Assembly (NCBI GenBank): GCA_017550775.1
Contig: JAFZOA010000614.1
Span: forward strand, 1-10,154
Length of the DNA stretch: 10,154 bases
Reading direction: 5' to 3'
DNA from: Ruminiclostridium sp.
GTDB taxonomy: Bacteria > Bacillota_A > Clostridia > Oscillospirales > Ruminococcaceae
The notes beneath the pieces are model-generated. The model had not been told where the DNA came from and ran no database searches. It saw only the letters and a program-made list of their open reading frames with translations. The translations under genes and the position numbers were made by a program. Positions 1 through 5,857 of this stretch are shown one piece after another (within the stretch, counting starts at the first letter, position 1; each line of letters starts with the position of its first letter).

Positions 1-335
1 CGGACAGGTGCAAGCCGGAGCTCATAAACCATTCCATAGAGAATGCCGCGAAGCTCCACAAGCACGGGGTGCAGTTCGCGATCTGCACCGACCACCCCGA
101 GACCCCGATACAGTACCTTCCCGTGACGGCGGGGATAGCGGTGCGCGGCGGGCTCAGCCGCGAGGAAGCGATACGCGCCGTTACGATAGTTCCCGCGCGC
201 ATATGCGGCATAGACGACCGCGTGGGGAGCATCGAGACAGGCAAGGACGCGGATCTGACCGCGTTCCGGGGCGAGATCTTCGACATCACCGAGAAACCGG
301 AGTTTGTCGTGATCGGCGGCAAATTCGTGGACTAA
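1..335 (+). CDS. Amidohydrolase (imidazolonepropionase-like), C-terminal part only
   Basis: This is the C-terminal 111 residues of an amidohydrolase-superfamily enzyme; the frame is open from base 3 and the 5' end lies outside the window. Seen: a 'CTDHPETP' segment, which matches the strand-8 metal-binding Asp region of the TIM-barrel hydrolases. It is followed by 'GLSREEAIRAVTIVPARICGIDDRVGSIETGKDADL', the hallmark C-terminal stretch in which the chain returns to the small beta-sandwich domain. The end, 'VVIGGKFVD', is the usual 'V..GK.V' finish. Family knowledge: these are metal-dependent hydrolases of cyclic amides and related C-N bonds, mostly cytosolic. The substrate cannot be told from this fragment; imidazolonepropionase-like, dihydroorotase-like and deaminase-like members share this tail. 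The gene ends 12 bp before a hairpin and faces a convergent lipoprotein gene. An internal GTG at 69 is not a real start, because family-like sequence continues upstream of it. Confidence 0.85.
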   Translation, partial: DRCKPELINHSIENAAKLHKHGVQFAICTDHPETPIQYLPVTAGIAVRGGLSREEAIRAVTIVPARICGIDDRVGSIETGKDADLTAFRGEIFDITEKPEFVVIGGKFVD

Positions 336-340
336 GCATA

Positions 341-379
341 AAAAGCGACCCTCTCCCCGGCAATTTCCGGGGGAGGGTC
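341..379 (-). terminator. Hairpin terminator between convergent genes
   Basis: The arms 347-357 and 369-379 pair over 11 bp with one G-T wobble, and two more GC pairs close the loop. Read on the minus strand the stem is followed after 2 nt by a run of five T (complement of 340-344), so it is a good intrinsic terminator for the leftward lipoprotein gene. On the plus strand the following bases are only moderately T-rich (TTGTCATAT), so it may also stop the amidohydrolase transcript, less efficiently. Confidence 0.75.
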
Positions 380-407
380 TTGTCATATATGGAGGATATG
401 ATGTTTT

Positions 408-998
408 TCAGCCTATTGAGAGCACACCGGAGATGATATCTCCTTTTTCTGTGCGCAGTATCTCGCAGAACGTGGTTACGCCGCGTCCGAACTGAATACC
501 GCCGGAGGAGAAGATACCGCCGTTTATGTCCATTGAACCGGAACCGGCGATCAAAGTCATACCGTTGGAATACACGGCATTGTCGTACTCTCCGCCGTTC
601 CCGGTAATGCTGCTTGTGCCGTCGGACGCGATTATGAGCCGGTCTGCGGAGGATTCGACCGCGTAACCGTCCGGATTTGTGATCTCCGCGTTTGAGAAGA
701 TAAGCTTGACCGGGTCATCGGTCGTGACCTTTATGCACCCGCTGTCGTAGGTGCCGGAGATCGTATAGATGCCGCCGCTTGATATGAGAATGTCGTTTCC
801 CTTGTACCACGCGCCCTGTCCGCACACGCTCACCTCTTCGCCGAGCTGTATCGAGCATTCGCCGGAGCGCAGGTCTTCTTCGCCTACCGGTACATACGGG
901 TCGACCGACATTGGATACATTTCCGCTCCATAGAGACTGCACCCCGATGTACACATCATCGAGACAGCCGCTATGAAGACGATCATACATTTTTTCAT
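408..998 (-). CDS. Small lipoprotein with Cthe_2159-like (carbohydrate-binding) domain
   Basis: A 196-aa protein that begins with a lipoprotein signal peptide: MKK, hydrophobic residues 5-15, then a loose lipobox T-S-G-C with the lipidated Cys at residue 20. It is therefore probably anchored on the outer face of the membrane. Residues 65-165 resemble the repetitive beta-helical Cthe_2159/DUF4353 family of cellulose- or polygalacturonate-binding proteins, with the typical progression 'SSGGIYTISGTYDSGCIKV', 'VKLIFSNAEITNPDGYAV', 'ADRLIIASDGTSSITG', 'GSGSMDINGGIFSSGG'. Full family members are usually several hundred residues long, so this is a short version that ends soon after the first domain. 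The start is an ATG with GGTGA 7 nt upstream. No convincing -35/-10 pair was found in the 137-bp gap upstream, so it may have a weak promoter or be read from the deacetylase gene. Family assignment is from remembered pattern; binding specificity is unknown. Confidence 0.7.
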   Translation of the reverse strand: MKKCMIVFIAAVSMMCTSGCSLYGAEMYPMSVDPYVPVGEEDLRSGECSIQLGEEVSVCGQGAWYKGNDILISSGGIYTISGTYDSGCIKVTTDDPVKLIFSNAEITNPDGYAVESSADRLIIASDGTSSITGNGGEYDNAVYSNGMTLIAGSGSMDINGGIFSSGGIQFGRGVTTFCEILRTEKGDIISGVLSIG

Positions 999-1094
999 CA
1001 GAGTTCACCGTTACACGTTTTCTTGCTTACTGTAATCAGTTTACACCCTGAATGTGACAAATAAATGACAGTTTTTTATTTGTTCCGTATAAGT

Positions 1095-1129
1095 TTTTTG
1101 TCCGCCGCAGAATTTGCGGCGGACAAAAA
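1095..1129 (-). other. Perfect 15-bp hairpin just after the deacetylase stop codon
   Basis: Arms 1095-1109 and 1115-1129 are exact reverse complements (15 bp) around a 5-nt loop, starting 6 nt after the stop codon of the leftward deacetylase gene. On either strand the T-run is on the 5' side and the A-run on the 3' side, so it lacks the 3' U-tract of a classical intrinsic terminator. It may act as a non-canonical terminator or protect the 3' end of the mRNA. Confidence 0.6.
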
Positions 1130-1135
1130 TAAAAT

Positions 1136-1936
1136 TCAACCGGCCCAGCCGGTGGCAGTGGCGTAGCTGTACAGCACCCCGTTCTCCGGCGTTACCCCTT
1201 TGGCGTTGAACAGCTCGGTGACGGTGACGAACTCGAAGCCGTCCTTCATGAGCTCGGGAACGGCTCTGCGAACTGCGCTGACGGTCTTCTGATTGTCCGT
1301 CTGATCGTGTAGCAGGACTATACATCCGTCCGGGCATTTCTCCGTAAGGAACCGATACCGCTTGTCCTCGCTCACGCTGTCGTTCCAGTCGTCGCAGCCG
1401 ATGCCGCAGATGAACGGCAGGTCTATGCTGTCATACATGGTCCGGTTCACGGCGATGTAGGGCGGCCGGAAGAAGTGTGGAAGCTCTCCCGTGTGCTCGA
1501 ATATCAGGTCTGAGGTGCGCTGCATCTCGTCTTTTATGTCCTCCGCGGACATCTTGTCCATGTAGCTGTGGGTAAAGCTGTGGCTGTTGATCTCGCAGCC
1601 CATATCGTGTGCGCGCTTCATGACCGCCGCGCTTTCCTCGCTTATGTTCTGTCCGATCACGAAGAAGGAGAACTTAACGCCGTACTCCTCCGCAATATCA
1701 AGCAGCTCGGCGGTCGCCTTTGTATTCGGTCCGTCGTCGAAGGTGAACGCGATCACCTTTTTCCCCGCAAGATCTTCGGCTGTTCTCACTTCTGCCGCTC
1801 CCTTCTTTTCCGTTCCGGCGGGAGTGGTAGTTTCCGCCGGTTTTGTCTCCGACGTGACCTTACCGTCCGCGCAGCCGGATATCACCGCAAGCGCCGCGAA
1901 CAAAATCACGGCGGCTTTTGTCATAATACCTGTCAT
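1136..1936 (-). CDS. Polysaccharide deacetylase (NodB domain) lipoprotein
   Basis: A 266-aa carbohydrate esterase family 4 protein. Residues 1-22 form a lipoprotein signal with lipobox I-S-G-C (Cys22), followed by a Thr/Glu/Lys-rich linker to about residue 55. The NodB domain spans about 58-245. Motif 1 TFDDGP is at 65-70 (catalytic base D67, metal ligand D68); motif 2 H-S-x2-x-H at 119-123 gives the two metal-binding His; motif 3 RPPY is at 157-160; motif 4 is represented by D-D-W at 182-184; motif 5 LLHD at 208-211 contains the catalytic His. All key residues are present, so it is probably an active metal-dependent N- or O-deacetylase acting on peptidoglycan or another extracellular polysaccharide. 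The first ATG overlaps the upstream gene's stop (ATGA), suggesting translational coupling. Met5 has a slightly better ribosome binding site (AGGT) and a cleaner signal peptide, so it is a possible alternative start. The exact substrate is not decidable. Confidence 0.92.
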   Translation of the reverse strand: MTGIMTKAAVILFAALAVISGCADGKVTSETKPAETTTPAGTEKKGAAEVRTAEDLAGKKVIAFTFDDGPNTKATAELLDIAEEYGVKFSFFVIGQNISEESAAVMKRAHDMGCEINSHSFTHSYMDKMSAEDIKDEMQRTSDLIFEHTGELPHFFRPPYIAVNRTMYDSIDLPFICGIGCDDWNDSVSEDKRYRFLTEKCPDGCIVLLHDQTDNQKTVSAVRRAVPELMKDGFEFVTVTELFNAKGVTPENGVLYSYATATGWAG

Positions 1937-2544
1937 GCCGCACCGTACTTGTTGAACTCCTCAACGAGCCTTTCCTTAAGAGCCGAGTAATACAGCGGGA
2001 ACAGAGCGTCCGCGCACCCGAGCAGGAACATATTGCGGTTGTTGATAGCGGCGGTCTCGTGTCCGTAGGTGTATATCCAGCTCCTGAACCATTCCGTGTC
2101 GAACTGGGGCTCGGGTTTTTTCGTCCGGGCAAGCCACGACACGGACTTGAAGCTTTCGACAACTATCCCGTCCGGATTGGCGAACCCGTACTCTTCGAGT
2201 ATGTCGTACATCTGCCGTATCTGGTTGTCCTTGATGTTACATTCCGGCGCGTCCCGTCTTGCAAACGGTATCCTCGTTGCGAAGCAGTACCGGATTATCT
2301 CCAGCACTTCCTTGAACTTTTCGCTTCCGAGCTCCCCGAGCTTGTCCTTTTCGAGGTCAAAGCCGAGGTTGCGGAAGCAGTCCGGGTCGGTAAGGTTACT
2401 GAGCCCTATCCTGAACACGTCCTTGACGTTGACGTTGTAGAAGTTCTCGTCCGCTATGAGGTAGCAGCATTGAAGCGCGTTGAAAAGCGACTCCGCGGCG
2501 TTGTCAATGATGTCCGCGAGGCGCTGCGCGATCTCGTCCGGCAA
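1933..2544 (-). CDS. Unrecognised 203-aa protein between GGDEF/EAL and deacetylase genes
   Basis: I do not recognise this family. The protein has no signal peptide or membrane segment and looks soluble, largely helical and acidic/aromatic. It contains five Cys (two adjacent at 26-27) and a distinctive C-terminal stretch 'YGHETAAINNRNMFLLGCADALF' around residues 160-182. The start is set to TTG at 2544 because an in-frame TGA lies three codons upstream, and the purine-rich AAGGGA about 11 nt upstream can serve as ribosome binding site. It overlaps the deacetylase gene by 4 bp (ATGA), so the two are almost certainly co-translated. The GGDEF/EAL gene ends 67 bp upstream with only a hairpin lacking a U-tract between them. 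This position suggests a partner of the c-di-GMP protein or of envelope modification, but no function is shown by the sequence. Confidence 0.75.
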   Translation of the reverse strand: MPDEIAQRLADIIDNAAESLFNALQCCYLIADENFYNVNVKDVFRIGLSNLTDPDCFRNLGFDLEKDKLGELGSEKFKEVLEIIRYCFATRIPFARRDAPECNIKDNQIRQMYDILEEYGFANPDGIVVESFKSVSWLARTKKPEPQFDTEWFRSWIYTYGHETAAINNRNMFLLGCADALFPLYYSALKERLVEEFNKYGAA

Positions 2545-2574
2545 GTGCGGTCACTTCCCTTCGTTTCTTTTACA

Positions 2575-2602
2575 TCACTCCCCGACAAACGCGGGGGAGT
2601 GA
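2575..2602 (-). other. 9-bp hairpin between c-di-GMP gene and the unknown gene
   Basis: Arms 2575-2583 and 2594-2602 pair perfectly (9 bp, 10-nt loop) 9 nt after the stop of the leftward GGDEF/EAL gene. On the minus strand the stem is followed by TGTAAAAG, not by T residues, so it is a poor terminator and may allow partial readthrough or mark an mRNA end. The T-run lies on the other side (plus strand 2609-2613). Confidence 0.5.
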
Positions 2603-2611
2603 CACACATTT

Positions 2612-4876
2612 TTATGATTTGATGTTGTAGGCGAGCTTTTCATAGTCCGCCACCGGCATAGGCTTCGCGAAGAAGAACCCCTGTGCCATGTTGCAGCCGA
2701 GCTTCGTGAGAAGAACCGCCTGCTCCTTTGTCTCGATACCCTCGCAGATAGTGCGTATGCTGAGCGACGCCGCGAGCGATACCACACAGCCGATTATGAG
2801 ACTTGCGTTCTCGTGCTCGTCGGCGTTCTCGGTAAGGAACGAGCGGTCGATCTTGAGCACGTCCACCGGTAGATCCTTGAGCATATTGAGCGAGGAATAT
2901 CCCGTCCCGAAGTCGTCTATCGAAACATGGAAGCCGTGCTGTTTTATTTCCCGGAAAATGTCGTTAAGCGCCGCCGCGTCCTCGTAAGCGGCACTCTCGG
3001 TGATCTCTATTTCGAGATACTTCGTGTCCACGTCGTACTTCTCGCATATCGCCGCAAGTTCGTCCACAAAGCCGGGCTTATGGATATGCACGCGGGACAT
3101 ATTGACCGATATCACCTTCGGGACAAGCCCGAGACTTATGTACTTTTTCTGGAGCTTGCAGACTTCCTCGAACATATAGTAGTCAAGCTTCATTACGAAA
3201 CCGTTTCGCTCGAACAGCGGTATGAAGTCGCCGGGGGGAATGATCTTTCCGTCGTGCCGCCAGCGCACCAGAGCTTCCGCGCCCACAACGTCGTTATGCT
3301 CGCCCAGACAGAACTTGGGCTGGAGGTAAACGAGGAACTCCCCGAGGGCGAGCGAGTCCTCCATAATGTCCTCGATCTTCTTCTCGCGGCGTATCTTCGC
3401 AAGCATGGAGTTGTCGAAGAACGAGAACCGGCTCTGCTTGGAATTCTTGACCGAGTCGCGCGCCATGTCCGCTCTGTCGGCTGCGACGCGTGAACGGATA
3501 TTCGGATCGTCGATGATGTAGATACCGATCGAGATGTTGAGCTTGACTTCCGTGATCTGGTAATCAACATCGGACATGATGTTCTCTGCGATCTCGGCGA
3601 GCTCCTTCCTGTCGGTGAACTCCGCGAAGATGTAGAACAGGTCTCCGCCGCCGCGCGCGAAGAAATCGTGCTTGCCGATGTTGCGCTTTATGATGCCGGA
3701 GATCGTGCGGATTATCTCGTTTCCGCCTTCAAATCCGAACATATCGTTTACCGCCTTGAAGCGGTCAACGTCGAGAGATATGAGCGCATGACCGGTGGCG
3801 GTGTCCTTCATCGACACGGTGTAGTTCTCGCGGAACTTCTCTATCGTGTCGTGACCGGTTATGCTGTCAACGTATATAGCTTGCAGGCTTTCGCTTATCG
3901 CGCCGTCGATCTCCCGGTTTACACGGTTTATCCTCAGAGTTACCACGAGTATGGATGTGAGAAGCAGCAGCGACATGAGCATGAGTATCACTAAAGTTAT
4001 CACGATAAGCGTCGAGAACGAGGCTTGCGCGCTTCCGACGGGAATTATCGCCGCGAAGGTCCAGTCCTTTCCGGAAATGCCGGAGAATGCCGCGAGGTAT
4101 TTCTTGCCGTGGATAGTGAGTTTTTTGTAATCATCGCGCGATATGCTGTTGAGCAGGTATTCAATGTCCTTCGAGGTCTTGTTGTCATCAATGAGATTGA
4201 GTATGTTGTCGCTCGCGCCGATGCCCGCTTTGTTGCCGTCCGAGCAGTACACCACGTCGCCCTCTACGTCAAAAATGAAGAAGCAGCTCGCGTCGCCGGC
4301 AACGTCGATGAGCGTGATATCGGAGAACATGAACGGTACACAGTCTCCGGTAAGTGCGCCGAGTATCTCACCTTTCGTATTTCTTACAACGATAGTGTAC
4401 ATATCGGATAATTCCCCGTCGAAGTCGCAGGGAACTCTTGCGAACAGGGAATTTCTGCCTTCGAGAGCCCGCTTTATGAACGCGCGGTTTGAGGTATTGG
4501 TCTTGTTGCCGGTGCTGCTTATGGTAACTCCGTCCACCCGGGTAAATCCGACATGACGGAAGCCGTTTCCGTCGGCGGCTTTGCGGCAGACCTCAAGCAC
4601 GGCATCGTCGTCGTTGAGGTCGATCTCGGTGAAATCGGGGGCGATGCTTTGCAGCATGGCTTCTTTGCCGTTGAAGTAGGTCTCGGCGGCAGAGGAGTTG
4701 GCCATTGCCGCGTTGCCGATCTCGGCCTTTGTATGCTCGTCGATAAGCGAGGTAACGGATGGGATATAGATCATGAGCATAATGGATATAGCGATGACCA
4801 CAAAGGCAAATACACCTATGAAGAAATACTGAGCGCTTTTAAGGCTCTCGCGTATTTTCACTGATCGTTTTTCCAT
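2612..4876 (-). CDS. Membrane sensor with degenerate GGDEF and intact EAL domain (c-di-GMP phosphodiesterase)
   Basis: A 754-aa membrane-bound c-di-GMP signalling protein. Transmembrane segment 1 is at about 18-38 and segment 2 at about 290-313; the 250 residues between them form an extracellular Cache-like sensor, as judged by layout and 'GxILGAL'-type sequence near 169-175. The GGDEF domain (about 333-490) keeps the substrate-side LDVDRFKAVND at 368-378, but the signature reads G-G-D-L-F (410-414), losing the catalytic Glu, and the I-site position reads G-K-H-D instead of RxxD. The EAL domain (about 505-750) is complete: E-A-L 534-536, VNMS N592, EITES near 624-628, DDFGTG 654-659, K675 in LKIDRSF, E712 in CEGIE and Q732 in QGFFFAKP. 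It therefore most likely hydrolyses c-di-GMP to pGpG, with the GGDLF domain as a possible GTP-sensing regulator. The start is fixed by an AAGGAGGTGA ribosome binding site 4 nt before ATG. Confidence 0.93.
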   Translation of the reverse strand: MEKRSVKIRESLKSAQYFFIGVFAFVVIAISIMLMIYIPSVTSLIDEHTKAEIGNAAMANSSAAETYFNGKEAMLQSIAPDFTEIDLNDDDAVLEVCRKAADGNGFRHVGFTRVDGVTISSTGNKTNTSNRAFIKRALEGRNSLFARVPCDFDGELSDMYTIVVRNTKGEILGALTGDCVPFMFSDITLIDVAGDASCFFIFDVEGDVVYCSDGNKAGIGASDNILNLIDDNKTSKDIEYLLNSISRDDYKKLTIHGKKYLAAFSGISGKDWTFAAIIPVGSAQASFSTLIVITLVILMLMSLLLLTSILVVTLRINRVNREIDGAISESLQAIYVDSITGHDTIEKFRENYTVSMKDTATGHALISLDVDRFKAVNDMFGFEGGNEIIRTISGIIKRNIGKHDFFARGGGDLFYIFAEFTDRKELAEIAENIMSDVDYQITEVKLNISIGIYIIDDPNIRSRVAADRADMARDSVKNSKQSRFSFFDNSMLAKIRREKKIEDIMEDSLALGEFLVYLQPKFCLGEHNDVVGAEALVRWRHDGKIIPPGDFIPLFERNGFVMKLDYYMFEEVCKLQKKYISLGLVPKVISVNMSRVHIHKPGFVDELAAICEKYDVDTKYLEIEITESAAYEDAAALNDIFREIKQHGFHVSIDDFGTGYSSLNMLKDLPVDVLKIDRSFLTENADEHENASLIIGCVVSLAASLSIRTICEGIETKEQAVLLTKLGCNMAQGFFFAKPMPVADYEKLAYNIKS

Positions 4877-4880
4877 TCCG

Positions 4881-4890
4881 TCACCTCCTT
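4881..4890 (-). promoter_or_regulatory. Full-consensus ribosome binding site of the GGDEF/EAL gene
   Basis: Minus strand AAGGAGGTGA, ten bases complementary to the 3' end of 16S rRNA, 4 nt before the ATG at 4876. It decides the start and predicts efficient translation. Confidence 0.9.
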
Positions 4891-4923
4891 GTGCGTGTCG
4901 TGTACTTACATCGGGCTTTTATA

Positions 4924-4963
4924 ACAAAGACGGCATCGTGCGGATATTGTGCGCACGATGCCG
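4924..4963 (-). terminator. Intrinsic terminator after the vWA-like gene
   Basis: Arms 4931-4941 and 4953-4963 are an exact 11-bp inverted repeat with an 11-nt loop, 4 nt after the stop codon at 4968. On the minus strand the stem is followed by TCTTTGTT, a T-rich tail. It should separate the vWA-like gene from the c-di-GMP gene, although the latter has no obvious promoter of its own between this hairpin and its ribosome binding site (only a TATAAA at 4918-4923 without a -35). Confidence 0.75.
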
Positions 4964-4967
4964 AATG

Positions 4968-5552
4968 TCAGTTCTGCAAAAGTCCGACTATCTTATCCGA
5001 CAGCTCACCGACCGGCTGCCTGAACCAGTCGCCCTGTGTATGCTTTATCATTATTGTGTCTTCTTCCGCTATACCGAGTTTTTCCATATTTATCGAGAAG
5101 TCGGTGATGAGGAAGAACTTCCATTTATATACGTCGCGCTGATGTGCTATCATGTCTCTCAGGCGCTCGTATGTGCAGTTCTTGCTTGCGTTGTCGCGGC
5201 CGAATACCATGATAGTGAGGATTATCTGTGAAGGTCTCTCTTCCTCGGGGGTATTTGTAAGGCGGATGCCTATATCGTCCATGAGCTTGGAGGTCTTGTC
5301 GAGCATGGAGCACGCCCCGTTGGAGCCTGTATTGGACATGAGTTTAGGAAGCTTGATTTTTTCCAACGGCATATTGACGATCTTGATCTCTTCACCGTCG
5401 TTGAACGAGATACCCGAAACCCGTATTTCCTTGTTGGTGCTTTTCAGATCTTCCGCAAATTTTTTGAGTGCTTTAAGAGCCTCGTCATGGTGTCCGGGCG
5501 GAATGAGAGCATAGTCAAATGTGAATAAAAGCTGAGTGAGATTGTCCTTCAT
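4968..5552 (-). CDS. vWA-like protein with decayed metal (MIDAS) motifs
   Basis: A 194-aa cytosolic protein that matches, from remembered family sequence, the small von Willebrand factor A proteins of Firmicutes. The N-terminus 'MKDNLTQLLFTFD' corresponds to the family's 'MK..LTELVFILDRSGSM'. The stretch 'FGRDNASKNCTYERLRDMIAHQRDVYKWKFFLIT' (117-150) corresponds to 'TDGxENASxxYTxxxVKxMIxxQKExxxWxFLFLGAN'. However, the metal-ion-dependent adhesion site is gone: D13 is followed by Y-A-L-I instead of x-S-x-S, and the third-loop TDG is replaced by V-F-G (116-118). It probably acts as a metal-free protein-binding module. No signal peptide is present. The start ATG has GGAGG 7 nt upstream. It has its own strong promoter (5612-5640) and a terminator, so it looks monocistronic. 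The role is unknown. Confidence 0.75.
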   Translation of the reverse strand: MKDNLTQLLFTFDYALIPPGHHDEALKALKKFAEDLKSTNKEIRVSGISFNDGEEIKIVNMPLEKIKLPKLMSNTGSNGACSMLDKTSKLMDDIGIRLTNTPEEERPSQIILTIMVFGRDNASKNCTYERLRDMIAHQRDVYKWKFFLITDFSINMEKLGIAEEDTIMIKHTQGDWFRQPVGELSDKIVGLLQN

Positions 5553-5591
5553 TTCATTTCCTCCAATACCGGTTTTTACAAGCCTCGCGGC

Positions 5592-5606
5592 AGGTAATGA
5601 TTATCA
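5592..5606. promoter_or_regulatory. Fur-box-like dyad over the vWA-gene transcription start
   Basis: On the plus strand this reads AGGTAATGATTATCA, matching the Bacillus-type 7-1-7 Fur consensus TGATAATnATTATCA at 12 of 14 arm positions, with the right arm perfect. It lies 5 bp downstream of the -10 box of the vWA-gene promoter, where binding would block transcription. The AT-rich setting makes a chance match possible. Confidence 0.4.
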
Positions 5607-5611
5607 TATCT

Positions 5612-5640
5612 ATTATAACACCTGTAAGAAAAAAAATCAA
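5612..5640 (-). promoter_or_regulatory. Sigma-A promoter of the vWA-like gene
   Basis: On the minus strand: -35 TTGATT (5635-5640), 17-bp spacer with a T-tract next to the -35, and -10 TATAAT (5612-5617, exact consensus). The predicted start is near 5605, giving a leader of about 50 nt to the vWA-like gene. Confidence 0.85.
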
Positions 5641-5681
5641 TACCAATCAAAACTTTTTTTCGCATACCGATCAAAACTTTT
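5641..5681. repeat. Tandem 17-bp direct repeat just upstream of the vWA-gene promoter
   Basis: TACCAATCAAAACTTTT at 5641-5657 recurs at 5665-5681 with one change (A to G at the fifth base), a period of 24 bp. The repeats abut the -35 box on its upstream side, where an activator or repressor dimer array would sit; the -35 itself (AATCAA on the plus strand) looks like a partial further copy. Confidence 0.7.
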
Positions 5682-5728
5682 AAGCCTGTCAGAAAAGCAG
5701 GTTTGGTCTGTAACAAGGCTGTTCAGGC

Positions 5729-5762
5729 TCCGTGGTACGGACCGTATCCGGCGTTACGCCGG
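5729..5762. repeat. Cluster of GC-rich inverted repeats, unknown role
   Basis: Three dyads in a row: TCCGT-GGT-ACGGA (5729-5741), TACGG-A-CCGTA (5736-5746, overlapping the first) and CCGGCG-TTA-CGCCGG (5748-5762). They are markedly more GC-rich than the flanking non-coding DNA. They could be part of a structured RNA or protein-binding sites. I could not match them to a known riboswitch, 6S, SRP, RNase P or tmRNA consensus. Confidence 0.5.
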
Positions 5763-5789
5763 CGCGGGGTTTACGTTGACCGGCGGGAC

Positions 5790-5822
5790 AAAAAAGTCCC
5801 CGCATGGGGATACCATACGGGG
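5790..5822 (-). terminator. Strong leftward intrinsic terminator inside the intergenic region
   Basis: The arms CCCCGTATGG and CCATGCGGGG (minus strand; plus strand 5813-5822 and 5798-5807) pair over 10 bp with one G-T wobble around a 5-nt loop, followed after 2 nt by TTTTTT. No gene ends just upstream of it. Its 3' arm can alternatively pair downstream (5796-5803 with 5783-5789), placing the T-run in a loop. Confidence 0.75.
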
Positions 5823-5834
5823 CGAAAAAATAAA

Positions 5835-5857
5835 GGAGATAAGTTATGAAAAAATGA
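5835..5857 (+). other. Strong ribosome binding site followed by a three-codon ORF (MKK-stop)
   Basis: AAAGGAGA is followed after 7 nt by ATG AAA AAA TGA (5846-5857). The spacing and sequence are those of a well-expressed start, yet the frame closes at once; two further ATG-to-stop mini-frames overlap (ATGAAATGA, and ATGATG ending in TAG). It may be the remnant of a lost or frameshifted gene, a regulatory minimal ORF, or chance in A-rich DNA. No plus-strand promoter was identified. Confidence 0.35.

Noticed and set aside
1001..1080. Promoter for the small lipoprotein gene (TTGTCA at 1055-1060)
   Set aside because: The best -10 at 17-18 bp spacing matches TATAAT at only two positions, which is too weak to call.
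2059..2622. Plus-strand ORF (187 codons) opposite the unknown 203-aa gene
   Set aside because: Considered because the minus-strand gene is itself unrecognised. The minus-strand reading has the 4-bp ATGA overlap with a certain gene and a plausible ribosome binding site, while the plus-strand one would run against all neighbours.
5680..5850. Known structured RNA (6S, SRP, RNase P, tmRNA, T-box or common riboswitches)
   Set aside because: None of the consensus motifs that I know for these classes could be found on either strand, so only a generic dyad cluster is reported.
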